The translations under genes were made by a program, and so were the position numbers. 64,000 bases of DNA from G963663365 sp963663365 (GTDB taxonomy: Bacteria; Hinthialibacterota; Hinthialibacteria; Hinthialibacterales; G963663365): positions 2,108,001 to 2,172,000 of the forward strand of contig CAXXIH010000008.1 in the NCBI GenBank assembly GCA_963663365.2. Direction: 5' to 3'. Of this stretch, positions 7,859 through 17,290 are shown in pieces; position 1 is the first letter of the stretch; every line of letters starts with the position of its first letter. The notes under the pieces are model-generated. The model saw nothing but the letters and a program-made list of their open reading frames with translations, was not told the origin of the DNA and made no database searches.

Positions 7859-9532
7859 TTACTGGCCATGCGTCGATGGCAGAACCTCATAGACTTCAGC
7901 CACATCCTGCACAACGGTTGAAAACCGGAACGGTGTCGAAGTTCCCATTGTAGAATAGAAGAATCCCCGGTCACGCATGGTTCGGATGGGCATCCAGCCG
8001 GGATATTCATGTTCTTCCAGCAAGCGCAGACGGCTCTCTTGAAAACCATCCGGATAGCGGCCTTTATAGGTATAGCGAAAACGAACATAGAGCGCGCCCG
8101 CGGGCGGGGTGGGTCCATTCCCGGCGACATTGATCATGCCGGCATTGCGGGCGTATGTGCGCCATCCCCAGCTGCCGTGGTACCAAATCTCCCGTCCGCT
8201 CTCTTGCAGCCGGGGGAGTTCTTCGGCGACAAACCGGCGGGGAGGATCGGCAAACTCATAATCGGCAATGTTGATCGCAATTGCGAGAACCAATTGGACA
8301 ACCACACAAAAAGCCAGCACAGGCCGCAGCACGGAACGCATTCTTTCCCCGGCCTCATAGCGAAAGGCCAGCACGGCCAGGAGTGACAACGCGGGGAAAA
8401 TAGGCAAAACATGGCGCACAGCCTGGAAAAAGACTCCGAAACTGGCCACACCGGCATGAATAAGCATCCAAATAAACAAAAATAACCCGTCGCGGCGGTG
8501 CTGAACGGCTGCATTGAAGGGCAACGGTGATGAATAAGGGCTACGGCATATAGCCGTAATACCCGTAAGAATGGCCCATGTGCCGAGCCAGATGCCCGCC
8601 CCGGCCCAAAGGTAATACTCAAAACCTGCTTCCCGGTCGCCAAATTGCCAACGAATACCAAGCAACCCAAGCACGAGGACAATGGCGCAGATCGTTAGCC
8701 GTATCCAACGTTTGAATCGAATATCGTGCACAAGGGCCACCGGCCATAACAAAAGCAGGCTGCCCAGAATCGTCGTGGCACACCTCAGTTTTTCTATCCA
8801 GGTAAACGAAGTGTCATTCCGGCGGACACGAGCCAGATACCCGAAGTGGGTTTCGCCATGCACCAGGATATTCTGCCCAAACCACACACCGAGCATGGCC
8901 AATGGAACTAACAACCAGAGCAGATGGCGCGGTTTACGGTTGAGAAGCGCATAGGCAATAAAAACGAAGAAGACGATGAGCTGCGAGTATTTGACCAACA
9001 ACGCGCAACCGGCGAAAAAACTTCCCCAAAACAACAACTTCCTGCTATCGCGGTCGCAGCCATAAACAAAACAGGCAACGGCCGCCACGATAAACGCCGT
9101 TCCGGGCACATCGCGCATAGTGTTGTTTGAAACACTGAGCGCGGGGCTGGTAATGACTAGGAGCACCGGCCATATACTCCCCCCGGTAAAGCGCCTCGAT
9201 AGCGCCACCATGCCTAGAGCAATCATCAAGGGAAAGACCAGCATTCCGGTATGCAATGCGATTTCGTTGTATCCCCAAATGGCCAAAAACGGCGCAAGAA
9301 AATAACTCGTTAGCGGTGGGTTGGTGGTGGTATCGAACATGGGCAGAAAATCGCCCAGCCAGTTGATCCAACAAGAATAAGGACGTAATGGCTCTTTAAC
9401 GATTTGTTCGGCGACTTCCAACACAACAGGATCGTCAATGGTGATAGGTTTATTCAGAAAAGGCAGATTCAAAACCATCGTGAACACGATAGCAATGAGA
9501 ATGAGTTTTCGATTGTCCAAATCTTGCATCAT
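7859..9532 (-). CDS. GT39/PMT-like glycosyltransferase, integral membrane
   Basis: 557 residues with about ten transmembrane helices. The first outer loop has the acidic pair TIDDP (31-35), followed by TTNPPLTSYFL (69-79). Both are typical of the GT39 family, which moves a sugar from a polyprenyl phosphate to protein or lipid A. The C-terminal soluble part contains YVRFRYTYKGRYPDG and an acidic tail. It lies directly upstream of the GT2 gene on the same strand, which could supply its donor. The acceptor is unknown; lipid A-type modification and protein O-glycosylation are both possible. Confidence 0.7.
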   Translation of the reverse strand: MMQDLDNRKLILIAIVFTMVLNLPFLNKPITIDDPVVLEVAEQIVKEPLRPYSCWINWLGDFLPMFDTTTNPPLTSYFLAPFLAIWGYNEIALHTGMLVFPLMIALGMVALSRRFTGGSIWPVLLVITSPALSVSNNTMRDVPGTAFIVAAVACFVYGCDRDSRKLLFWGSFFAGCALLVKYSQLIVFFVFIAYALLNRKPRHLLWLLVPLAMLGVWFGQNILVHGETHFGYLARVRRNDTSFTWIEKLRCATTILGSLLLLWPVALVHDIRFKRWIRLTICAIVLVLGLLGIRWQFGDREAGFEYYLWAGAGIWLGTWAILTGITAICRSPYSSPLPFNAAVQHRRDGLFLFIWMLIHAGVASFGVFFQAVRHVLPIFPALSLLAVLAFRYEAGERMRSVLRPVLAFCVVVQLVLAIAINIADYEFADPPRRFVAEELPRLQESGREIWYHGSWGWRTYARNAGMINVAGNGPTPPAGALYVRFRYTYKGRYPDGFQESRLRLLEEHEYPGWMPIRTMRDRGFFYSTMGTSTPFRFSTVVQDVAEVYEVLPSTHGQ

Positions 9533-9783
9533 AATTGCACCACATTGAAAATCCGCCCGCTCGCATCCGGCCCGGAACCGGAGAGAGTCATGGGGCAGTT
9601 AAGAGCTGGTCAGCAACGCACAATAGCATAAGGAGGCCATATTCCGCACAGCGGATTCGCCGGAACCGGACACCGGCCTGTTGACAGCCTGTGCGCGCCT
9701 GGCAACATGAATCACCCGCACCGGCGGGAATATGAGGACAACTGCGGAACGCACCCCGTTTTGCAGCATACTTGAGAGAAAAA

Positions 9784-10428
9784 ATGACGATTCACAGAAT
9801 CATTGAATGCGGCGTGGTCGCGGTCATCCGCGCACCCAGTTCGGAAATGCTCATGCAGGCGGCGGAAGCGCTGGTCGAAGGCGGCGTGACAGTGATGGAA
9901 GTCACCATGACCACCCCAAACGCGCTCCGGGTGATCGAAGAAGTGAAAACGGCCATGGGCGACAAGATCGTCATGGGCGCAGGCACCGTGTTGGATCCGG
10001 AAACGGCACGAATGTGCATGTTGGCAGGGGCGGAATTCATCGTCTCGCCCACGCTCAATCTGGATACCATCGCCATGTGCAAACGCTACAGCACCATCAT
10101 CGTTCCCGGGGCTTACACCCCGACCGAGATTCTTACCGCTTGGGAAGCGGGCGCGAATGCGGTCAAAGTCTTCCCGGCCACAACACTTGGGCCGGGGTAC
10201 TTCAAAGACCTGAAAGGCCCGCTGCCTCAAATCCGGCTAACGCCGACCGGCGGCGTGAGTTTGGAAACGGTGCAGGATTTCATCCGCGCCGGCGCATCCT
10301 TTGTGGCCGTGGGCGGCAACTTGGTGTCGAAAAAGGCGTTGGCCGAAAAAGATTGGGCCTGGATTACCAATACAGCCAAAGAATTCCGCCGGTTGGTGGT
10401 CGAAGCCCGCGAAGAGATAAAGAAATAA
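9784..10428 (+). CDS. eda: 2-keto-3-deoxy-6-phosphogluconate aldolase
   Basis: Class I aldolase of the KDPG/KHG family, 214 residues from the ATG at 9784. Visible marks are EVTMTTPNAL with the conserved glutamate, GAGTV, VSPTLN, the Schiff-base lysine in AVKVFPA (Lys128) and the phosphate-binding PTGGV. It splits KDPG into pyruvate and glyceraldehyde 3-phosphate. A TTG at 9772 would add four residues; the ATG with GAGAAAAA before it is preferred. A PfkB-family kinase follows 53 bases later, giving a two-gene KDG pathway. Confidence 0.9.
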   Translation: MTIHRIIECGVVAVIRAPSSEMLMQAAEALVEGGVTVMEVTMTTPNALRVIEEVKTAMGDKIVMGAGTVLDPETARMCMLAGAEFIVSPTLNLDTIAMCKRYSTIIVPGAYTPTEILTAWEAGANAVKVFPATTLGPGYFKDLKGPLPQIRLTPTGGVSLETVQDFIRAGASFVAVGGNLVSKKALAEKDWAWITNTAKEFRRLVVEAREEIKK

Positions 10429-10481
10429 CAGATCGGTATTGAGCAGCAGACTACGTCCAAGAGACGGCGAGGTGAAAGAAA

Positions 10482-11468
10482 ATGGCTGATGTTGTAACTT
10501 TTGGCGAGGCGATGGTGCGGCTTTCTCCGCCCGATTTTCAACGGTTGGAACAGACTCAGAGTCTGGATGTCAAAATCGGCGGTGGTGAATATAACGTTAG
10601 TGTCGGTGTAGCCCGTCTGGGCCTGAGCAGCGCATTTGTATCCCGGCTGCCCAAAAATCCTTTGGGACGCATGATCGCTAACAAATGCCGCGAACACGGT
10701 GTCGATACCTCGCATATTGTATGGACCAAAGAAGACCGGGCAGGCATTTATTTCGTGGAGTTCGGAGCCAAACCGCGTGCTTCAAGCGTTCTGTACGACC
10801 GCAAAGATTCCGCCATTAGCAAAATCTGTCCCGGCGAAGTCGATTGGAGTGCTGTATTTGACGGCGCAAAATGGTACCACGTCAGCGGCATTACTCCGGC
10901 CCTATCCGAAACCGCGGCCGAAACCACCAAAGAATCGCTGATCGCGGCCAAAGAGGCCGGAGTCAAAGTCAGCGTGGACCTCAACTATCGGGCAAAACTC
11001 TGGTCTGAATCAGAGGCGCAGAAATGCATGACCGAACTGATGGAATACACCGATATTCTCATCACCACCGAAGAAGACACCATGCGCGTCTTTAAAATCT
11101 CCGGTGACAATTACGAGGAAGTCGCACAGAAACTCCAAGAACAGTTCGCGTTTGAGACTGTCGCCATCACCCTGCGTGAAAACATCAGCGTATGGAAGAA
11201 CAATTGGTCCGCGATCGCCTACCACGACGGCAAAGTCTACAAGACCAACACCTACGAGGTCGAAATTGTGGACCGGGTTGGCGGCGGCGATTCTTTCTCG
11301 GCCGGTTTTATTTGGGGCTCGTTGAACGGCGATCTGCAAGAGGCGGTCGATTACGGTGTCGCATTCTCCGCGCTGAAACACTCCATCCCGGGCGACCTCA
11401 ACTGGTCAACGCTGGAAGAGACCGAACGGTTGGTGGCCGGTGGCGGAAATCTGCGCATCGTGCGTTAG
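10482..11468 (+). CDS. kdgK: PfkB-family sugar kinase, probably 2-keto-3-deoxygluconate kinase
   Basis: 328 residues. The N-terminal GGGEYNV motif and the C-terminal DRVGGGDSFSAGF motif, which carries the catalytic aspartate and anion hole, define the ribokinase/PfkB family. The start has a GAGGTGAAAG ribosome-binding site. Position right after the KDPG aldolase gene makes 2-keto-3-deoxygluconate the likely substrate, so the pair would convert KDG to pyruvate and glyceraldehyde 3-phosphate during uronate or sugar-acid breakdown. Substrate choice rests on context; fructokinase or another ketose kinase is possible. Confidence 0.8.
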   Translation: MADVVTFGEAMVRLSPPDFQRLEQTQSLDVKIGGGEYNVSVGVARLGLSSAFVSRLPKNPLGRMIANKCREHGVDTSHIVWTKEDRAGIYFVEFGAKPRASSVLYDRKDSAISKICPGEVDWSAVFDGAKWYHVSGITPALSETAAETTKESLIAAKEAGVKVSVDLNYRAKLWSESEAQKCMTELMEYTDILITTEEDTMRVFKISGDNYEEVAQKLQEQFAFETVAITLRENISVWKNNWSAIAYHDGKVYKTNTYEVEIVDRVGGGDSFSAGFIWGSLNGDLQEAVDYGVAFSALKHSIPGDLNWSTLEETERLVAGGGNLRIVR

Positions 11469-11483
11469 TACACCGGCGGCGCA

Positions 11484-13109
11484 TTGCGCTACCATGGCCG
11501 GGTGAGCGACCGCAACCGTTTTCTCCAAATCACGGCTTGTGCACTGCTGGTGCGCGGCCTCATTTTGCTCGTATGGACCTCACGCTATCCCTGGGGTGAT
11601 GGACTGTTTTATGCCGCCATCGCCGAACAGGGTTATCGTTTTGGCATCGCGCACGATTACCTGTTGCTGTTTCCACCCGGATACAGCCTGGCCGCATTGC
11701 TCTTGCGTCCTTTTGGGTCCATTACATTTGCATTGGGAACGGTTTCGTTTTTATGCGGAGCGCTTGTGCCGGGAGTGGTTTTTCTCGTTACAAGCCGCGT
11801 GGTCACGGCTCGTGAGGCTTTCCATACCGGGCTTTGGACAGCCTGCTCGCCGCTCTTGGCTGGATTATCCGCTGAGTTTTTGGCGGATGCGCAGTTCATG
11901 CTTTTGGTTTGGCTGCAGGTGCTGGTTGTCCTGGCCATCCTCAAGCAACCGTCAAAAAAGGGCTATATCCTATTTGGCGTATTTTCATCGTTGGCATTTT
12001 TGACCAAACCCGAGGGCCTGCTTCTGGCGGGCGTGTTGGGGATGGTCATTTTTTTCAACGCTCTGGTTCGAAAGGCGGCTTTGCGAAAGGCCACCTTTAA
12101 TTTATCTCTCAGTGCGGCTGTGGGATTGGCGCTGTGTATGCCCTACTTGCTGTGGTTGCATCAGGAAACAGGGCAATGGCTGCTCAGCGGCAAAGCCCCG
12201 CTCAATGTGATGCACGCCGCCGCCAAACAAGAAATCACCGATCATCAAGAAGAACTGGAGCGTGTTTATCGCGAAGGTTTCAGACTGACTGATGACGGAA
12301 AATTCGCTTTCTTAACACAGGCGCCTTCGCTGTCATCGGTATTGCTCAAGAACCCCGGCGCAGCCATGCGTGTGTATGGGCGTAATTGGCAAAACGCGTG
12401 GCAACTATGCGGCTGGCGGACTTTGGTCTTGGGATGGTTCGCCGCACTCGGATGTTTGGAATTGTTCCGGCGTGTGCGGTTTCGCAAAAAACGTCCGGCA
12501 TTGCCGTGGCTCGTTCTCTTTGCCCCGGTGGCGCTGCTGATCCTCCCGCCGGTATTCGTTTCCATGTATCAACCTTCATTTCATCCCGCGCGGTTATTCG
12601 CTCCGGCCTTGCCGGTATGGATTGTGTTGGGAGTTTTGGGGATTCGAATATTGCTGAGATTTATCCATACAAATGTGTCCAGCCAAGCACGTTATCGGAT
12701 CAGTGGGGGCGTTATCGCGATAATTCTGTTGTTATCTTTGGGATTTTGTTTCCGGGATGCGCGTTCGCTTGAACGGCAAACGGCGCAGAATTACAGGATT
12801 CTTCAGTTGCGTACCCGGGCGCTTTCACGCTGGATCGAGCACAACCTGCCGCCGGATGCGGTCATCGCCTCCACCAGTTTGAGCGACGATGTATTTTTGG
12901 CCCGCCGTAGCGTATGGCTTCCTCATGAAAGCAATATCCAACGTCTTGAGGATTATTTGCTGGACCGCAATGTCCAAGCGGTTATTTCAGATCATGGCGG
13001 CGGCGTCTATTCACCCGGATTTTACCGATTGACACCGGAGCGGTATGTACGTGATAATGATTTCGACACATCGAAAGGAATTACGATCTACCGGCGGGAG
13101 GCCGGTTGA
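11484..13109 (+). CDS. GT39-like integral membrane glycosyltransferase
   Basis: 541 residues, about ten transmembrane helices. The first outer loop has WGDGLFYAAIAEQG (37-50) with an acidic residue, and LLLFPPGYSL follows, like other GT-C proteins with a PPG/PPL pattern. The C-terminal soluble part is about 130 residues and has RTRALSRWIEHNLPPDA, seen in many bacterial membrane GTs of this class. The start is a TTG at 11484 or GTG at 11502. It follows the KDG kinase by only 15 bases, and the next gene follows directly, so it is probably in the same transcript without a shared function. Confidence 0.6.
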   Translation: MRYHGRVSDRNRFLQITACALLVRGLILLVWTSRYPWGDGLFYAAIAEQGYRFGIAHDYLLLFPPGYSLAALLLRPFGSITFALGTVSFLCGALVPGVVFLVTSRVVTAREAFHTGLWTACSPLLAGLSAEFLADAQFMLLVWLQVLVVLAILKQPSKKGYILFGVFSSLAFLTKPEGLLLAGVLGMVIFFNALVRKAALRKATFNLSLSAAVGLALCMPYLLWLHQETGQWLLSGKAPLNVMHAAAKQEITDHQEELERVYREGFRLTDDGKFAFLTQAPSLSSVLLKNPGAAMRVYGRNWQNAWQLCGWRTLVLGWFAALGCLELFRRVRFRKKRPALPWLVLFAPVALLILPPVFVSMYQPSFHPARLFAPALPVWIVLGVLGIRILLRFIHTNVSSQARYRISGGVIAIILLLSLGFCFRDARSLERQTAQNYRILQLRTRALSRWIEHNLPPDAVIASTSLSDDVFLARRSVWLPHESNIQRLEDYLLDRNVQAVISDHGGGVYSPGFYRLTPERYVRDNDFDTSKGITIYRREAG

Positions 13110-13141
13110 ACTTATTACCAGCTCGTTGTTGGAGGGTACTG

Positions 13142-15235
13142 ATGAAATCCGCGAAATCGTTCGCAGTTCTATTTCCGCTTGTTTATATAATTTCAGCCTG
13201 CGGTATGTTTACGTCAAGCAAACCGGTTTGGCGCATGCAGCAGGAAATGGCCCAGACCGCAGTGAACGACGGACGATATGAGGATGCACTTCATTATCTG
13301 AAGAATGCTTTTGTCGACGCACAACAAAAGTCTCCCAATTCTTTAGAATTGGGTGTTATCCATGCGGACTTGGGTCAACTTTATCGAATGCTCGAAAATG
13401 CTCCCGAATCCCGCAAGCATTATGAGGCCGCCCACGACATCTTTGTAAGGAACGGCCGTGGTAATGATCCCGAGGGGGCGCGTACTATTGCCGGATTGGC
13501 AAGCGTGGATTATCTAGAAGGAAATTATGCCGAAGCAGCGCGCCAATTCGATCATGCGCTAAGACTCTTGCAAGAAACATTCGGCAAAGGCTCTATTGAA
13601 ACAGCGGTTTTATTGTGCGATTTAGGCGAATCGTTGTTGGAAATTGATAAAGTGGAGGAAGCCGAACAGAAATTTAGAGAAGCCCAAGCAATTTTGAATA
13701 AGAATGGCGGAGCGGATCATCCGGACTACAAATATGTCCCCATGGGTTTCTGTGAAATTGCGCTGATCAACGGTGAGATCGATTCAGCTGAAAATTATGC
13801 GCGTGAAGTTCTCAAACTCGAGGAGAAATTGCACGCTCAACCTCACCCTGATCTTGCGGCTGCGCTACGAGACGTCGGGCTAATCTGTTATGTCAGAAAC
13901 AAATACCAAGAAGCCGAAACTTATCTCGAACGCGCGTTGAAAATGTTTGAACAGACATTGGATGCAGGAAATAGGAACATTGCAGAGGTTCTGCTCTATC
14001 TGGCCGATACTTACGAATACACCGGAAAAAACTATCGGCGCGAACCTCTCTACCAGCGCGCTCTGCAGATTCAAGAGAAAACCCAGGGCAAAGATCATCC
14101 CGGTATAATAGGAACATTAAACAATTTAGCGTTCTGCCTGCATACCAAAGGGGACCTGCAGAGAGCTGAGAACTATGCCAAACAAGCCGTAAAACTCTCC
14201 GAGAAGGTTTATGGCGCCGACAGTTTGGAACATGCCGTCCAGCTGCATTTAATTGGCATGATGAGTTGTGAACATGATAAGTATGCCGAGGGGGATGCTC
14301 ATTTAAAACACGCACAAAAAATTGTCGAGGCAAACGCCGGGGTCGAACACCCCTATAATCTTTTCATTGCCGCAGACATCATCCGCCTTCAATATCAGCG
14401 CGGGTACTGCAAACAGGCGATTTCCATGTTTGAAAAGATTTTCGACATGGTGCAAAAAGATGAGTCATTCGACAATGAGACCAAAGCAATTATACTCCTC
14501 GACTTCTCAGTCATCCAAACGGATCGGGGCCGTCTAAAATCGGCTGATCGGCTTTTGAATCAAGCTCAGCAATTCTTAATCAAAGATGCCGGGGAGAATT
14601 CGCCGCTTTATCAAGCAATATCCCGCAGGATCGCCAAACTTCGCCTTGAACAAAACCGGTTTCAAGAAGCGGATCAATTGATTCGAGATGTAATCAATTC
14701 CGAGCAGAAATACAACGGGAGCAATTATTATGGGAAAGTAATCCATCTAACATTGCAGGGGAAAATAGAATACGAGCAAAAGAAATATACAGAAGCGCTG
14801 AATACCTGCGAACAAGCGATTGAGAACGCTATAAAATATCAGGGAGATTCATGCGCGGATATGATCGCAGCGCTGGATTGCATGGGCGATACGCATGTTG
14901 AACTCGGGCAGTTGGATGAAGCCGAAACTGCCTATCGACGGGCTATGGAGATTCGTACAAAATTCTATGGTGATCAGCATTTCGGCCACGCCAATTCATT
15001 GCATGGATTAGGGAATGTTTTTTCAAAGCGTGGAAATCACGACAAAGCCAACGAGTGTTTCCAGAGCGCCCTGCGCGGCTTGATCGCCGTCACGGGCGAG
15101 ACTTACCCCGATGTTGCCGACATCCTCGAAGATTACGGCAAGCTGCTGCGGGAGATGCACGAAGACAGCGAGGCCACCAAAGCCGAAGTCCGCTGCCGCA
15201 CCATCCGCAAACAACTCGAAGAGATGGATGTGTGA
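13142..15235 (+). CDS. TPR-repeat lipoprotein
   Basis: From the ATG at 13142, which has a good GGAGG site, the protein is about 697 residues. It opens with a lipoprotein signal (KSAKSFAVLF...IISAC), then has about twelve tetratricopeptide repeats of the kinesin-light-chain type (A.NY...A..Y..AL.I.E...G.DHP spacing of about 42 residues). These repeats form a superhelix that binds peptides or proteins; no enzyme domain is seen. It should be anchored at the outer face of a membrane and hold an envelope complex. The last 150 bases are visibly more G+C-rich than the rest of the gene. The partner is unknown. Confidence 0.75.
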   Translation: MKSAKSFAVLFPLVYIISACGMFTSSKPVWRMQQEMAQTAVNDGRYEDALHYLKNAFVDAQQKSPNSLELGVIHADLGQLYRMLENAPESRKHYEAAHDIFVRNGRGNDPEGARTIAGLASVDYLEGNYAEAARQFDHALRLLQETFGKGSIETAVLLCDLGESLLEIDKVEEAEQKFREAQAILNKNGGADHPDYKYVPMGFCEIALINGEIDSAENYAREVLKLEEKLHAQPHPDLAAALRDVGLICYVRNKYQEAETYLERALKMFEQTLDAGNRNIAEVLLYLADTYEYTGKNYRREPLYQRALQIQEKTQGKDHPGIIGTLNNLAFCLHTKGDLQRAENYAKQAVKLSEKVYGADSLEHAVQLHLIGMMSCEHDKYAEGDAHLKHAQKIVEANAGVEHPYNLFIAADIIRLQYQRGYCKQAISMFEKIFDMVQKDESFDNETKAIILLDFSVIQTDRGRLKSADRLLNQAQQFLIKDAGENSPLYQAISRRIAKLRLEQNRFQEADQLIRDVINSEQKYNGSNYYGKVIHLTLQGKIEYEQKKYTEALNTCEQAIENAIKYQGDSCADMIAALDCMGDTHVELGQLDEAETAYRRAMEIRTKFYGDQHFGHANSLHGLGNVFSKRGNHDKANECFQSALRGLIAVTGETYPDVADILEDYGKLLREMHEDSEATKAEVRCRTIRKQLEEMDV

Positions 15236-15298
15236 TATTTCTCTACTGGAATCAAACAAGCGATCTTGATAAAAACCAAATTTTCGCAGATTCCGATT

Positions 15299-15724
15299 TT
15301 ATTCGTGTTTTCTTAGGTCGAAAAACCGACACAAAAGTATTGCAGCAAGAGGCCCTATAGCGATGCCAAACAAAAGAATGAGCGGACTCCAAACGGTTGG
15401 CTGATAAAAGCCGCCTAAGAAAATAATGGAAAAGATACAGAACAGAGTTCCCGCGCTTGTTACCGTCAACCATTTCGGCGGATGGAACCAATAGTCCTTG
15501 TATGACGAAACTCCTCCTAACCGCATCAGCAGCAACCACAATGCACCGGTGATGAGAGCAGTCTGGATTATCTGTGCCCACCAAGGCGACGATTCGCCGT
15601 AGGCTGCAAACAACGAAGGCAAGAATGTGCAAATAACGATGGCGGCAATGCACAACAAAAGCAGATCGAGATTTCGGTAAATACGTGGATGTTTTTGAGA
15701 AAATGATTCTGTTGCGGGCGGCAT
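15299..15724 (-). CDS. Small integral membrane protein of unknown function
   Basis: 141 residues with four likely transmembrane segments (about 21-41, 50-66, 86-105 and 110-131). The start has a strong TAGGAGG site. There is no recognised motif apart from SYKDYWFHPPKW between helices 2 and 3. It stands alone between the TPR lipoprotein gene and a divergently oriented exported protein. Confidence 0.6.
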   Translation of the reverse strand: MPPATESFSQKHPRIYRNLDLLLLCIAAIVICTFLPSLFAAYGESSPWWAQIIQTALITGALWLLLMRLGGVSSYKDYWFHPPKWLTVTSAGTLFCIFSIIFLGGFYQPTVWSPLILLFGIAIGPLAAILLCRFFDLRKHE

Positions 15725-15922
15725 ATCCTATCCTCCTAGATGCATTAATTTACGCCCTGCAAGAAGGAGTGTCAAGTTGCTTTGAAAGCAATCCATCCAA
15801 ACAGTGAAGATCGCACTGAGGCTTTGCATCGCGCAGGCGGCGCTTCGCCTGATTGGTTTCCCTGCTCCTCCCCCTCTATCTACCGTTCTGCTGGCGCATC
15901 GCGTAGAATTGATTTTCATAAG

Positions 15923-16810
15923 ATGAGGTGCTTTGTGCAGAATCGGTTTGTATCGTTACTCGTTGTATTGCTGATAGCGTCCGCGTGGGAAGCAGGGGCG
16001 GATCCCGAAGACCGGGGCACGAAACTTTTGGGCCCGGTGCAAAATGTCACCACCTTTTTAAAACAGTTCGTGCGTGAAGACGACGCGTGGAAGGAAGTTC
16101 TGCACGAGGCTTCGGATGCGGCTATCGAAGACGCTACCTATGACAGCCAAGGGCGGCTGGCGGAGTGCATCGCGTACCTCTATACCGGGCAGCCGACACG
16201 GCGTAATACATTCACCTACAAAAAAGATGAAATCCGGGAAACGATTTTCGACGGCGCAGGCCAGCCGGTGGAAAATGTAATATCCGCGCTCGATGACGAC
16301 GGCAATGTGCTGAGCAAACTCCACTACATCCCGGATGGGACTTTGTTCGCCAAAGATGTTTATAAATACAACACGGAAGGCCAACTGCAGGCGCGCGCAA
16401 ATTTTGACGGCGTACAAAAACTTTCCACGCGTGCCTACACCTTTAATGAGAACGGCGAGCTGACCGCCGAAGAAGTTTCGAACGCATCCGGGGAGCTGAT
16501 CTGGACATTCGTGCATCTGTACAAAGACGGCCGTCTGACCGAACGGCAACACCGTGAAAGCGACGGCAGGCTGCTGTGGAATGTGGTGCACGAATACGAC
16601 GCGGATGGAAATCGCACCGCCTCGATCCGTTACAGCGCTTTTGGCCGTGCGGTGTGGGAAAAAGAGTACGAGTACGACGAGCGCGGAAACTGGATCCGCG
16701 AGACCACCTACCAGGTGCGTGTACGGCGGCGGGGCGATTGGGAAGTCACACGCCAGCCTGCATTGGCTGTAATCCGCAAAATCGTCTATGCGGACCAGAC
16801 CGGGCAATAG
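15923..16810 (+). CDS. Exported protein with YD/RHS-like repeats
   Basis: From the ATG at 15923 the product has 295 residues. A signal peptide (FVSLLVVLLIASAWEAGA) comes first. It is followed by repeats of about 20 residues with the pattern Y..DG.L......G.L, for example EYDADGNRTASIRY and EYDERGNWIRETTY, close to YD-repeats of RHS-type and cell-surface beta-spiral proteins. It is far too short for a toxin RHS shell. Function is unknown; a periplasmic or outer-membrane binding role is possible. An upstream in-frame start at 15782 would remove the N-terminal signal, so it is rejected. Confidence 0.6.
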   Translation: MRCFVQNRFVSLLVVLLIASAWEAGADPEDRGTKLLGPVQNVTTFLKQFVREDDAWKEVLHEASDAAIEDATYDSQGRLAECIAYLYTGQPTRRNTFTYKKDEIRETIFDGAGQPVENVISALDDDGNVLSKLHYIPDGTLFAKDVYKYNTEGQLQARANFDGVQKLSTRAYTFNENGELTAEEVSNASGELIWTFVHLYKDGRLTERQHRESDGRLLWNVVHEYDADGNRTASIRYSAFGRAVWEKEYEYDERGNWIRETTYQVRVRRRGDWEVTRQPALAVIRKIVYADQTGQ

Positions 16811-17290
16811 CTGCTTTTAAGCCACCAAAAGCCCGCCGCGTCTATGCAACCATTCCCTTTCACACTATATGCGATTCAAATCCTCTAGAGTGTCTCCCCA
16901 AATTTTATCCACTTAGGCCTGTTTACATTCACCCCCCTATAATCCCCCCGTAAACGGGGGGATGTCCTTACTACAGGCCCAGAGATTACTCCCGCCCCGT
17001 TTACGGGGAGGGTTGGGGTGGGGTTCCAAAAGGAAAAGACTTTTGAGAGGCGCTTCAGCATCCATTCTGCCCACCCTCTGTGTACGGGACTGCGCAGGTG
17101 TGGGATACTGACGGCTTTCCCCAGGGGACATCGGTTTACGGGACCATTCGAAGAAATAGAAGAAATTGTGAAAAATGCGCCTAATGCTGAAAAAACGAAA
17201 ATTCGACGGTGGCATTTCGTATACTAAGAGATGTTCGGTATCCTTTTGGGGTGCGTTTCCACGGTTTGAAATCAACGGCGAGTACACGCA
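16811..17290. other. 480-bp non-coding region with G+C palindromes
   Basis: No credible gene. The left part has two related palindromes (listed separately). The right part, 17040-17290, is ordinary intergenic sequence that should hold the promoter of the ABC transporter operon; no clear -35/-10 pair stands out. An apparent minus-strand reading frame through the palindromes encodes a Pro/Arg-rich HPNPPRKRGG-type string, which is a well-known artefact of such repeats. Confidence 0.6.
16942..17008. repeat. Pair of CCCCGT-WW-ACGGGG palindromes
   Basis: The first palindrome (16942-16963) has 10-bp perfect arms around AA: ATCCCCCCGT-AA-ACGGGGGGAT. The second (16995-17008) has 6-bp arms around TT: CCCCGT-TT-ACGGGG. 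They share a core, lie about 50 bp apart, and are followed by GGGTTGGGGTGGGGTT. This looks like a dispersed REP/MITE-type element. No second copy is seen in this window. Confidence 0.6.
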
